This document shows, one piece after another, positions 44,090-51,238 of a DNA stretch of 64,000 nucleotides. The DNA is from Nannocystis sp. RBIL2. Lineage in GTDB: Bacteria > Myxococcota_A > Polyangia > Nannocystales > Nannocystaceae. Position 1 is the stretch's first letter. The number at the start of each line of letters is the position of its first letter. The translations under genes and the position numbers were made by a program. Under the pieces are notes generated by a model. The model was given only the letters and a program-made list of their open reading frames with translations, ran no database searches and was not told the DNA's origin. The DNA lies in contig NZ_JAPNJW010000001.1 of the NCBI RefSeq assembly GCF_026626745.1, positions 4,262,001 to 4,326,000 on the forward strand, in the 5' to 3' direction.

Positions 44090-44947
44090 TCAGCGCAGGG
44101 CGGCCCGCATGGCGGCGACGACCTCGGGCCCGAGCGAGCGACCGAGCCACAGCGCCTCGGCGAACACGCCCTGCCACAGCAGCATCTCGAGCCCGTCCTG
44201 GACCAGGGCCCCGGCCGCCTCGGCGAGGTCGAGCAGGCCGCCGGCAGGGCGCGGGTAGACGATGTCGACCACGCGCGCCCCGGGGGCCAGACCGGCCACG
44301 AGCGCGGTCGTCGGCACCGGGTAATCGGTCGGGCCGTGGGCCATGCCGACGGTGGTGCAGTTGACCAGCAGGTCGACCGCGCCGCCGCCGACTGCCTCCC
44401 AGCCGGCGGCGACGACGGGCCCGCCCGCCGGCAGCTCGGCCGCCAGCGCTGCCGGATCGCGGCTGACCCACAGGACATGTCCTCCGGGACCGAGCAGCTC
44501 GCCGGCGATCGCGTCGACCACCGCCCGCGCCGCACCGCCTGACCCGAGGACCATGGCTTTCTTCAAGACATGGTTTGAAGAGAGCTCGCGGACGGCTGCC
44601 GCGAAGCCGCGGCCGTCGGTGTTGTGGCCGACGATCGCGCCGCCCGCGAACACGAGCGTGTTGACTGCGCCGATCCGCCGCGCCTCGGGGCCGAGGTCGT
44701 CGCACAGGGCCAGCGCGGCCTGCTTGTGCGGCACGGTGAGGTTGAGCCCGCCGAACCCGAGCGCCCGGCCCCCGCGCACCGCCTCGGCCAGCCGCTCGGG
44801 GGCGACGTGAAACGCGAGGTAGCGGTGCGGCAGGCCGAGCGCCGCGAACGCGGCCGCGTGCATCGCCGGCGACCGCGAGTGCGCGACCGGATCGCCGAGC
44901 ACCCCGAAGCACTTCGCCGCCACCTGCCCCGCGCTCGCCGTCGTCAT
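44090..44947 (-). CDS. aroE: Shikimate dehydrogenase
   Basis: 285 residues. NADP-dependent reduction of 3-dehydroshikimate in the aromatic amino-acid pathway. Motifs: GDPVAHSRSPAMHAAAF (shikimate site), NLTVPHKQAAL (catalytic Lys), NTDGRGF and the NADP loop MVLGSGGAAR. TATCCT lies 7 nt before the ATG, so it may have its own short-leader promoter. Two palindrome-family copies occur in frame: GGACATGTCC at 44473-44482 and a TCTTCAA/TTGAAGA stem with CATGG near 44553-44582, which encodes the segment just before the NADP loop. Confidence 0.94.
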   Translation of the reverse strand: MTTASAGQVAAKCFGVLGDPVAHSRSPAMHAAAFAALGLPHRYLAFHVAPERLAEAVRGGRALGFGGLNLTVPHKQAALALCDDLGPEARRIGAVNTLVFAGGAIVGHNTDGRGFAAAVRELSSNHVLKKAMVLGSGGAARAVVDAIAGELLGPGGHVLWVSRDPAALAAELPAGGPVVAAGWEAVGGGAVDLLVNCTTVGMAHGPTDYPVPTTALVAGLAPGARVVDIVYPRPAGGLLDLAEAAGALVQDGLEMLLWQGVFAEALWLGRSLGPEVVAAMRAALR

Positions 44948-44990
44948 CGCCGCGAGGATACCGGAGCGCCGCTCGAAACGCCTCGCGGTG

Positions 44991-45413
44991 CTAGCGCCGG
45001 TCCTTTCGGGGCACCGCGGCGAACTGCCGCACCACCGCCTCGAGGGCCTCGCCCCACATCTCCTGGCGCGCCCAGCCGTCGGCGGTGAAGCCGTTGTTCT
45101 CGGCGATCCACGGATCGCCGCCGCGGGCCAGCAGCTGGCGGACCAGCTCGACGCTCACCGCGCGCCCGTCGTGCACCGCGTAGTGCAGCGACGTGCGGCC
45201 GTAGCAGCCGCGCGCGTTCGGGTCGGCCCCGCGGGCCAGCAGCAACGCCGCGATCGCGGTCTGCTTCTGCCAGCAGGCGATGTGCAGCAGGGTGTCCTCG
45301 TCGCCCGTGCGCGCGGCGACCAGCCCCGGCTCGGCGTTCAACGCCTGCTCGACTGCCGCGAGCGAGCCTTGCTCCACCGCTTCGACGAGTTCGTCGGGTA
45401 CCACGCCGCGCAT
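44991..45413 (-). CDS. Small ankyrin-repeat protein
   Basis: 140 residues consisting mainly of about three ankyrin repeats: DTLLHIACWQKQTAIAALLLARGADPNARG, then RTSLHYAVHDGRAVSVELVRQLLARGGDP, then a degenerate one. A cytoplasmic protein-binding scaffold with unknown partner. It lies 16 nt after the FG-GAP lipoprotein and 43 nt before aroE on the same strand. Confidence 0.82.
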   Translation of the reverse strand: MRGVVPDELVEAVEQGSLAAVEQALNAEPGLVAARTGDEDTLLHIACWQKQTAIAALLLARGADPNARGCYGRTSLHYAVHDGRAVSVELVRQLLARGGDPWIAENNGFTADGWARQEMWGEALEAVVRQFAAVPRKDRR

Positions 45414-45429
45414 GCTACCACGGCGCCCG

Positions 45430-47262
45430 CTACGGCCGCGCCGGCCCGTAGACGCGCCAGCGCGGCTGCTTCTCGGCCAGGCCGGGCACGTGCCAGCTCC
45501 ACGGGGCGCCGTCGCCGTTGGGCGCGGCCAGGCCGGTGACCACGAGCTCGGGGCGGCCGTCGCCGTCGAGGTCGCCGGTGTGCCACAGCACCGTGCCCTC
45601 GTTCTGCGGCGCCGTGGTCTGGCCGCGGGCCCAGAGGAAGCCGCGGCCGAGGAAGCCGCCGCTCGGGGTCGGCCAGCGGGTCGCGGCGACGAAGCCGGCA
45701 CCTGCCCCCAAGTACACGTCCCAGTACGGCTCGGCGCCGCCGAGCGCCTCGCGCTTGTACACGCCGCCGGCGATCTCCCGCGCGGTGTTGGTGACGACGA
45801 GGTCGAGCCGGCCGTCGCCGTCGAGGTCGAGCAGCTCCCAGCCGGTGGCGTCGTACGGGGCGCTCGAGCTGCCGGCGCCGTCCTGGCCGCCGCGGACTGC
45901 GTAGTAGCCGCGCTCGCCGGTGCCGCCGCCCGCGGGCGGGAGCGCGACTGTCCTCGGGGACAGCTCGAAGCCGGTCGGGCCGGCCGGATACACGGCCCAG
46001 CCCGGGGCGCCTTCGCGGGTGAGCGCGCCCGGGCCGGCGGCGACGTCGTCGAGCTGGCCGGTGACCACGAGCTCGAGCCGGCGGTCGCCGTCGAGGTCGA
46101 GCAGCGCCCACAGCTGGTCGCCCGCGGCCTCGGCGACCCCGGTCAGGCCGGCGAACCCGGTCGTGGCGCCGCCGCCCGGCGGCAGGCTCCACACCGTCAA
46201 CGGGGCGTCGAAGCCGGTCGCGCCGCCGCGGTGGACCTCCCAGAACGGGCTGTCCGGAAAGCCAGGTGAGACGTGGCGCTGGCCGCTGACGCGCCCGCTG
46301 ACGACGAGGTCGCTCCAGCCGTCGCCGTCGAGGTCGAGCAGCGACCAGGCCGGCGCGTTCGGGGCCAGCGGGGCGCCGTCGACGTGGTGGAAGAACCCGG
46401 CGTCGTTGCCCGGCGGCAGGGCCCACGCCTGCGGCTCGGCGGCGAAGCGGGACCCGTCGCTCAGGTAGACGTCCCAGCGCGGCGCGTCGGGCCAGCCGAG
46501 CGGGACGACCTCGGCCTTGTTCGCGCGCACGCCGGTGACCACGAGGTCGCGCCGGCCGTCGCCGTCGACGTCGCGGGTGGCCCACACCACGTCGCCGACC
46601 TCGACCGGCTCGCCCGCCGCCGCGACCAGGCCGCGACCGGCGAAGCCGACGCCGACCGGCAACGACCAGGCCGAGGGCGCGGCCGCGAAGCCGTCGTCGC
46701 CCCCGCCGCGGTGCACCGCCCAGAACGGGGCCAGCGGAAAACCCTTGGTGCGGGTGGTGAAGCCGTCGCCGGTCGGGTACGCGGCCGCAGTGCGCACCAG
46801 GTCGAGGGCGCCGTCGCCGTCGAGGTCGAGCAGGATCCAGTCGTCGTCGCCGACCGCCGCGGCCTGGCCCGTCGGCGCGGCGAAGCCCTCGCCCGCGCGC
46901 CCGCCCACGGGCACCGCCCACGCCGCAGCCTCCCGCGCGAACCCGAGGCCCGCGGTGCACACGCCGTCGCTGCACACCTGTCCTTCCGGACATGGCCCTT
47001 CAGGCATCCACGCGCGGCAGCCGTCCTCGCCGGCAGCGCAGCGGGCCACGCCGTCCGCTTCGCACATGGCGGCGCCGTCCTCGCAGGCGTCGGCGCAGCC
47101 GTCCGGCGGGGGCTCCTCGGTGTCACCGCCGCCGCCGCCCGATGAACCTGTCCCTTCGGTCAGCCCGGGGCCGTCGTCGTCGCCGCCGGCGCTCGGATCG
47201 TAGCCGCTACACCCCGACACGAGCACGACGACGACAGCCGAACGCGACGCGATCGATGACAT
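45430..47262 (-). CDS. FG-GAP/VCBS-repeat lipoprotein
   Basis: 610 residues. Lipobox VLVSGCS (Cys about 18), a Gly/Asp/Glu stalk, and a Cys-rich segment (about 50-105: CADACEDGAAMCEADGVARCAAGEDGC, then CPEGQVCSDGVC). After that come six FG-GAP-type repeats, each with L-L-D-L-D-G-D-G-x-x-D-L-V-V-T-G (Ca-binding loops), in a probable beta-propeller. Likely an outer-surface lipoprotein. Perfect palindrome-family hairpins lie in frame at 45948-45963 and 46979-46992. Confidence 0.8.
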   Translation of the reverse strand: MSSIASRSAVVVVLVSGCSGYDPSAGGDDDGPGLTEGTGSSGGGGGDTEEPPPDGCADACEDGAAMCEADGVARCAAGEDGCRAWMPEGPCPEGQVCSDGVCTAGLGFAREAAAWAVPVGGRAGEGFAAPTGQAAAVGDDDWILLDLDGDGALDLVRTAAAYPTGDGFTTRTKGFPLAPFWAVHRGGGDDGFAAAPSAWSLPVGVGFAGRGLVAAAGEPVEVGDVVWATRDVDGDGRRDLVVTGVRANKAEVVPLGWPDAPRWDVYLSDGSRFAAEPQAWALPPGNDAGFFHHVDGAPLAPNAPAWSLLDLDGDGWSDLVVSGRVSGQRHVSPGFPDSPFWEVHRGGATGFDAPLTVWSLPPGGGATTGFAGLTGVAEAAGDQLWALLDLDGDRRLELVVTGQLDDVAAGPGALTREGAPGWAVYPAGPTGFELSPRTVALPPAGGGTGERGYYAVRGGQDGAGSSSAPYDATGWELLDLDGDGRLDLVVTNTAREIAGGVYKREALGGAEPYWDVYLGAGAGFVAATRWPTPSGGFLGRGFLWARGQTTAPQNEGTVLWHTGDLDGDGRPELVVTGLAAPNGDGAPWSWHVPGLAEKQPRWRVYGPARP

Positions 47263-47365
47263 GACTCATGCTTACGGCGCGTCCCCGCACCGTGCAAGAG
47301 CGCGCCCTCGCGGCCGTTTATCCTGTCAATCGCCGTGAATAACGCGATCGGCCCGGGGGCCTGGA

Positions 47366-47611
47366 TCAACGGCGCTTGCCGCCGATCCGCTCCGCGATCA
47401 GGTCACCGATCTCGCCGCGCTTCGGGAAGCGATTCAGGATGTCTTTGCTGAAGATCTTCTGACCGTCGACGACGACGTCGAACACGCCACGATCGCCGCG
47501 GTGGACCTTGCACTCGAGCTTGTCGCCGAAGCGAGCCTGCAGATCGGCCACCAGACCGGTGGCTTGGGGCAGGTAGTTTCAGCGCACGCAATAATAAATG
47601 TCGACCTGCAT
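47366..47611 (-). CDS. SelW-like (Rdx family) selenoprotein with in-frame UGA
   Basis: 81 residues if UGA is read as selenocysteine. From ATG 47611 the sequence is MQVDIYYCVR, UGA (47579-47581), NYLPQATGLVADLQARFG and on to VFDVVVDGQKIFSKDILNRFPKRGEIGDLI. CVR-U is the CxxU redox motif at the end of strand 1, exactly as in SelW/SelT/SelH (Rdx) proteins, and the rest fits the family fold. A SECIS-like hairpin follows the UGA. TAGGAT lies 6 nt before the ATG. It lies 17 nt downstream of the peroxidase stop. A thiol-redox role is expected. Ordinary gene callers would start at GTG 47551 and lose the active site. Confidence 0.85.
47547..47563 (-). promoter_or_regulatory. Bacterial SECIS-like hairpin
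   Basis: On the mRNA, GCCACC-GGUCU-GGUGGC: six perfect pairs, with a GGUCU loop. It begins 15 nt after the UGA codon. The GGU-containing apical loop and the spacing resemble the E. coli fdhF SECIS recognised by SelB. Confidence 0.75.
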
Positions 47612-47628
47612 GGTGGGATCCTAGCACG

Positions 47629-48828
47629 TCACCGGGCCGGCGCCGCCGGAGCTGCGGGCTGAGCCGGGCCGGTGATGCCCGGCACGGCCTGGTCGCCGAT
47701 CGTCGCCAGCGAGCCCGGGCACTCGAGCGCGCCCAGGAAGGCCACGAGGTCGTCGACCTCCGCGTCGGTGAGGCCGCGGTCGGCGTAGTTGGGGTCGAGG
47801 CCCTCGCGCTTCGGGCCGCCGGCCATGGTCTTCACCGCGGTGCGGAGGTCGGCCACGCTGCCGTCGTGGAAGTACGGCGCAGTCCGCGTCACGTTGCGCA
47901 GGGTCGGGGTGCGGAACTTGTACGTGTCGGCCGGATCTTTCGACGCGTCCAGGCGACCCTTGTCGGTCCCCTCGCCGGCGTCGGAGAGGCTGATGCCCAT
48001 CTTGTGGTAGAGGTCGTCGCTGAAGTTGTCGCCGACGTGGCAGGTGGTGCAGGCCCCCTTGCCGCGGAACAGCTCCCAGCCGCGCTGCTGCGCCTCGTTC
48101 ATGCTGTTCTTGTCCCACGCGGTGCCGCCGCACAAGAGCGTGCGCTCGTAGGCCGACAGCGCCTTGGCGACGTGCTCGGGCAGCACCGGGTCGCCGTCCT
48201 TCAGCGCGAACACGCGGGCGAACTCGGCCTTGTACTCCGGCAATCCGCCGATCTCGGCCGCCTTGGCCGCCAGCTTGTCCTCGCCGACGCCCATGTTGCC
48301 GCCCTTCCACGCGCCGATCGCCTGCTTCTCGAGCGTGGGCGAGCGACCGTCCCAGTAATAGGCGGTGTGGTAGGCGACGTTCCAGATCGTCGGGGTGTTG
48401 CGCGCGAGCTCCTTGTCGCCGGGGCCGAGCGCCTTGGCCCGCCCGTCGGCGTTGCCGAGCTCGTTCTGATGGCAGCTGTAGCAGCTGCGCGTGCCGTCGA
48501 CGCTGAGCCGCTTGTCCATGAACAGCTTGTGGCCGAGCTCGACCTTGGCGGCGCTCATCGGGTTGTCGGCCGGCACCTCGGGCGCGCGCATCCCCTGCGG
48601 CAGCTCCCACGCGTAGTCCTCGGCCGGCTCGGCCTCGGCCGGCGTCTCGGGCGCCTTGGCGTCCGCGGGCTTGTCGGCCTTGCCCGCCTTCTCCGCCTTG
48701 TCCGCCTTGTCGCCGGTCTTCGGCGCGACCTCGCCGGGCTCGCCGCAGGCGATCAGGGTGCAGAGCCCGCACGCGAGCGCGGTGCGGAGGCGGTGCGAGG
48801 TTGCGTGGTGGGGCGGGCGCGCGTACAT
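47629..48828 (-). CDS. Di-haem cytochrome c peroxidase (CcpA/MauG family) lipoprotein
   Basis: 399 residues. Lipobox LIACGE (Cys about 28), then a Lys/Ala-rich linker (KADKAEKAGKADKP) and the peroxidase domain. Two haem c motifs: CYSCH at about 116-120 and CTTCH at about 259-263. The first lies in RLSVDGTRSCYSCHQNELGNADGR; distal ligand candidates lie in PTLRNVTRTAPYFHDGSVADLRTAV. It reduces periplasmic H2O2 or related substrates. TAGGGT lies 7 nt before ATG 48828. Directly followed by the selenoprotein gene, forming a two-gene redox unit. Confidence 0.9.
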   Translation of the reverse strand: MYARPPHHATSHRLRTALACGLCTLIACGEPGEVAPKTGDKADKAEKAGKADKPADAKAPETPAEAEPAEDYAWELPQGMRAPEVPADNPMSAAKVELGHKLFMDKRLSVDGTRSCYSCHQNELGNADGRAKALGPGDKELARNTPTIWNVAYHTAYYWDGRSPTLEKQAIGAWKGGNMGVGEDKLAAKAAEIGGLPEYKAEFARVFALKDGDPVLPEHVAKALSAYERTLLCGGTAWDKNSMNEAQQRGWELFRGKGACTTCHVGDNFSDDLYHKMGISLSDAGEGTDKGRLDASKDPADTYKFRTPTLRNVTRTAPYFHDGSVADLRTAVKTMAGGPKREGLDPNYADRGLTDAEVDDLVAFLGALECPGSLATIGDQAVPGITGPAQPAAPAAPAR

Positions 48829-48922
48829 GCGCCGCACCCTACACCAGTTCCAGAGCCCCCCCAAGCCCGCGGCAGCCGGGCGACTCGCCGGCGCGCCGGG
48901 CCTCGAGTATCCTGCGAGGGCG

Positions 48923-49318
48923 ATGAAGCCGGACGAGCTCGGGCCGATGCGGACGCTCCTCTTGCAACGCCGCGCCGAACTGCTGAAGGGCGGCGACGTG
49001 CCGGTGGAGTTCGAGCAGCAAGAGGTGGTGACCAAGCCCGACGAGGACGCGGCGCCGTTGACCGAGATGACGCAGGTCATCGCGTCCAACCGCAACCGCG
49101 CCCGCGTCGAATCCCTGGCCGCCATCGACCAGGCGCTCCGCCGCATGGCCGACGACCCGGAGGAGTTCGGCCTCTGCGAGGCTTGCGACGAGCCGATCGC
49201 CCAGCGCCGCCTGCTCCTGGTCCCCACCGCCACGCTGTGCGCGACCTGCCAGCGCGAAGACGAACAGGCCAACAGCCCCCGCGGCCGCAGCCGCCGCCAC
49301 CTCACCGACTACCGCTGA
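48923..49318 (+). CDS. DksA/TraR-type zinc-finger protein
   Basis: 131 residues. An N-terminal coiled-coil-like segment (LRTLLLQRRAELLKGG, then ASNRNRARVESLAAIDQALRRMADDPEEFGLC) leads to a C4 zinc finger (CEACDEPIAQRRLLLVPTATLCATC). It binds RNA polymerase in its family and mediates stringent-type control; the coiled-coil tip does not show the classical DxxDxA clearly. TATCCT lies 9 nt before ATG 48923. A large palindrome cluster follows the stop. Confidence 0.85.
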   Translation: MKPDELGPMRTLLLQRRAELLKGGDVPVEFEQQEVVTKPDEDAAPLTEMTQVIASNRNRARVESLAAIDQALRRMADDPEEFGLCEACDEPIAQRRLLLVPTATLCATCQREDEQANSPRGRSRRHLTDYR

Positions 49319-49327
49319 GGCTGCGTT

Positions 49328-49392
49328 AAAGAACATGCTCGAAAGAGCATGCGCGAAAGGGCATGCCCTTTTGGGCATGTCCTTCAGGGCAT
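49328..49392. terminator. CATG hairpin series after the DksA-like gene
   Basis: CATGCTC-GAAA-GAGCATG (49334-49351, GNRA tetraloop), then AAAGGGCATGCCCTTT (49356-49371) with a run of four T at 49369-49372, then GGGCATGTCCTTCAGGGCATGG. Convergent boundary with the ene-reductase gene. The second stem plus T4 looks like a weak intrinsic terminator. Confidence 0.6.
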
Positions 49393-49567
49393 GGAGACCA
49401 CCGGATCGCCGAGCGCACCCTCTGCGGCCTCGCTGGCGCGGCGAACGCGAGCTGTTCGCGGGCACCTCGGCCGGGCGCGCCGGCGCGAGCCCGCCTGCGG
49501 TCTCCGCAGATGCGAGCGCGCCCTCCCGGCGAGGACTTCTTTCTTTCTTTGAAATTTTTTCGTCCGC

Positions 49568-50635
49568 TCACTCGAGCGGGTAGTCGGTGTAGCCGCGCTC
49601 GCCCGGCGTGTAGAACGTGGAGGGGTCGCCCTGGGCCAGCGGCAGGCCGGCGCGCAGGCGCGAGACCAGGCGCGGGTTGGCGATGAACGGGCGGCCGAAG
49701 GCGATGAGGTCGCCGCGGCCTGCTGTGAGATCGGCCTCTGCGCGGGTCGCGTCGTATTCGCCGGAGAGGATCAGGCGGCCGCGGAAGTTTCTTCGAATTT
49801 CCGCCTGCAGATCGGCCGGCACCACCTTGCCGCCGAAGTCGACGAGGTGGACATACGCGAGCCCGAGCTCCGACAGGCCGCGCACCAGATGGACGAACAC
49901 CGCGTCGAGCTCGGGGTCGACCGCCATCCCGTTGAACGTGCCGTACGGGGACAGGCGGATCCCCACCCTGCCTGCGCCGATCCGCGACGCAGTCGCGCGC
50001 GCCACCTCGAGGGCGAAGCGCGCCCGGCCCTCGACCGTCCCGCCCCACCCGTCGCTGCGGCGGTTGCTCGCGCTGTTTAAAAATTGGTCGATGAGGTAGC
50101 CGTTGGCGCCGTGCAGCTCGACCCCGTCGAAGCCGGCCTCGCGCGCGAGCCCGGCCGAGCGAGCGTAGCCCTCGATCGTGGCGGCGATGTCGACCTCGCT
50201 CAGCTCGCGCGGCACCGGGTGCGGCTGCGGGCCCTCCTGGTCGGTGTACATCGCGCCGGCGAGCGCGACCGGCGAGGGCCCGCGCACCTCGGCGCCGGGC
50301 GGCAGGTTGAGCGCGTGACCGACGCGCCCGGTGTGCATGAGCTGGACGAAGATCTTGGCGCCGCCGGCGTGGGCGGCCTCGGTGACGCCGCGCCAGCCGC
50401 GAGCGTGCTCGGAGTTGAAGAGGCCGGGGATCCGCGCATAACCGAGGCCGTCGGCGGCGGGCGCGGTGCCCTCGGTGACGATCAGCCCGGCCTCGCTGCG
50501 CTGGCCGTAGTAGGTGGCCATCAGCTCGTTGGCGAGGTTGCCGGGCGCGCGACTGCGCGTCATCGGGGCCATGACGACTCGGTTCTTCAACTCGAGGTCG
50601 CCGAGCACGATCGGGGTGTAGAGGAGCTCGCTCAT
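49568..50635 (-). CDS. Old yellow enzyme family ene-reductase (NemA-like)
   Basis: 355 residues, FMN-dependent TIM barrel. LKNRVVMAPMTRSRA at 17-31, catalytic HGANGYLIDQFLN (the H-x-A-N-G-Y pair with a Tyr donor), GGTVEGRARFALEV, and the phosphate loop FGRPFIANPRLV. It reduces activated C=C bonds and N-ethylmaleimide-type electrophiles with NAD(P)H. Full length. TACTTT is found about 27 nt upstream of the ATG. Confidence 0.92.
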   Translation of the reverse strand: MSELLYTPIVLGDLELKNRVVMAPMTRSRAPGNLANELMATYYGQRSEAGLIVTEGTAPAADGLGYARIPGLFNSEHARGWRGVTEAAHAGGAKIFVQLMHTGRVGHALNLPPGAEVRGPSPVALAGAMYTDQEGPQPHPVPRELSEVDIAATIEGYARSAGLAREAGFDGVELHGANGYLIDQFLNSASNRRSDGWGGTVEGRARFALEVARATASRIGAGRVGIRLSPYGTFNGMAVDPELDAVFVHLVRGLSELGLAYVHLVDFGGKVVPADLQAEIRRNFRGRLILSGEYDATRAEADLTAGRGDLIAFGRPFIANPRLVSRLRAGLPLAQGDPSTFYTPGERGYTDYPLE

Positions 50636-50746
50636 GAGTTCAACGTAGTGACGGTCGTGCGACTAAAGTAGATGCGCGGCCGACAACTCATTGTTGCTCC
50701 CGGCGGGCCAATCGACGACCGGGCGCCGATCGCCGACCATACCGCG

Positions 50747-51061
50747 ATGGCACCCCGCCCGATCGAGCCGCTCGACGCGTTCATCGCCCGCCTCCGCCGC
50801 GCCTCCCCCCTGGCCCCTGGCGCCCAGGTCCGCTTCGGCCGCCACCACTTCAGCCACGCGGTGGTGGTGGAAGACGGCCGCTGGCGCGTGCGCCCGCTGG
50901 TGCTCGACCGCGCCAAGGCCGACGCCTTTTTAAAAGAACGCGGCTACTTCATGCCGGAGAACGCGGAGGACCTCAGTGAGCCCGGAGACCCGGTGGAATT
51001 CGAGGCGGACAGCCTCGATGGTTTAATTGAGCTGCTCAAGGGTGGTCAGTGGCCGATGTGA
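50747..51061 (+). CDS. Small conserved protein of unknown function
   Basis: 104 residues from ATG 50747. Soluble, with LDAFIARLRRASPLAPGAQVRFGRHHFSHAVVVEDGRWRVRPLVLDRAKADAFLKERGYFMPENAEDLSEPGDPVEFEADSLDGLIELL. Beta strands in the first half and a helix at the end. Not recognised. The 5' neighbour is divergent, with about 110 bp between, and the 3' side is a palindrome cluster. Confidence 0.5.
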   Translation: MAPRPIEPLDAFIARLRRASPLAPGAQVRFGRHHFSHAVVVEDGRWRVRPLVLDRAKADAFLKERGYFMPENAEDLSEPGDPVEFEADSLDGLIELLKGGQWPM

Positions 51062-51068
51062 TGGTGCT

Positions 51069-51110
51069 TTGAGACATGTCTATCGGGACATAACCGAATA
51101 GACATTCCCG
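51069..51110. repeat. CATG palindrome cluster between convergent genes
   Basis: AGACATGTCT, then TATCGGGACATAACCGAATA and GACATTCCC. GTCTATCGG and CCGAATAGAC form a 9-bp stem with one bulge. It lies just after the stop of the 104-residue protein gene and is a likely 3'-end structure. Confidence 0.5.
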
Positions 51111-51238
51111 CAAGATCGGCGCGCGGGGCCTCGTCCGCAGAAGCCGACGCAGGCCCCGAGCGCCCCAGGCTCGTGATCCCGGCGAGTGTCGAATTCGCCG
51201 GTCGCGCCGATGCCCTGTCGAAGCACCGGCATCGCGCG

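Noticed and set aside
47366..47551. Independent 61-residue protein starting at GTG 47551
   Set aside because: It lacks the first strand and CxxU motif of the family; the upstream in-frame part with UGA restores the full domain.
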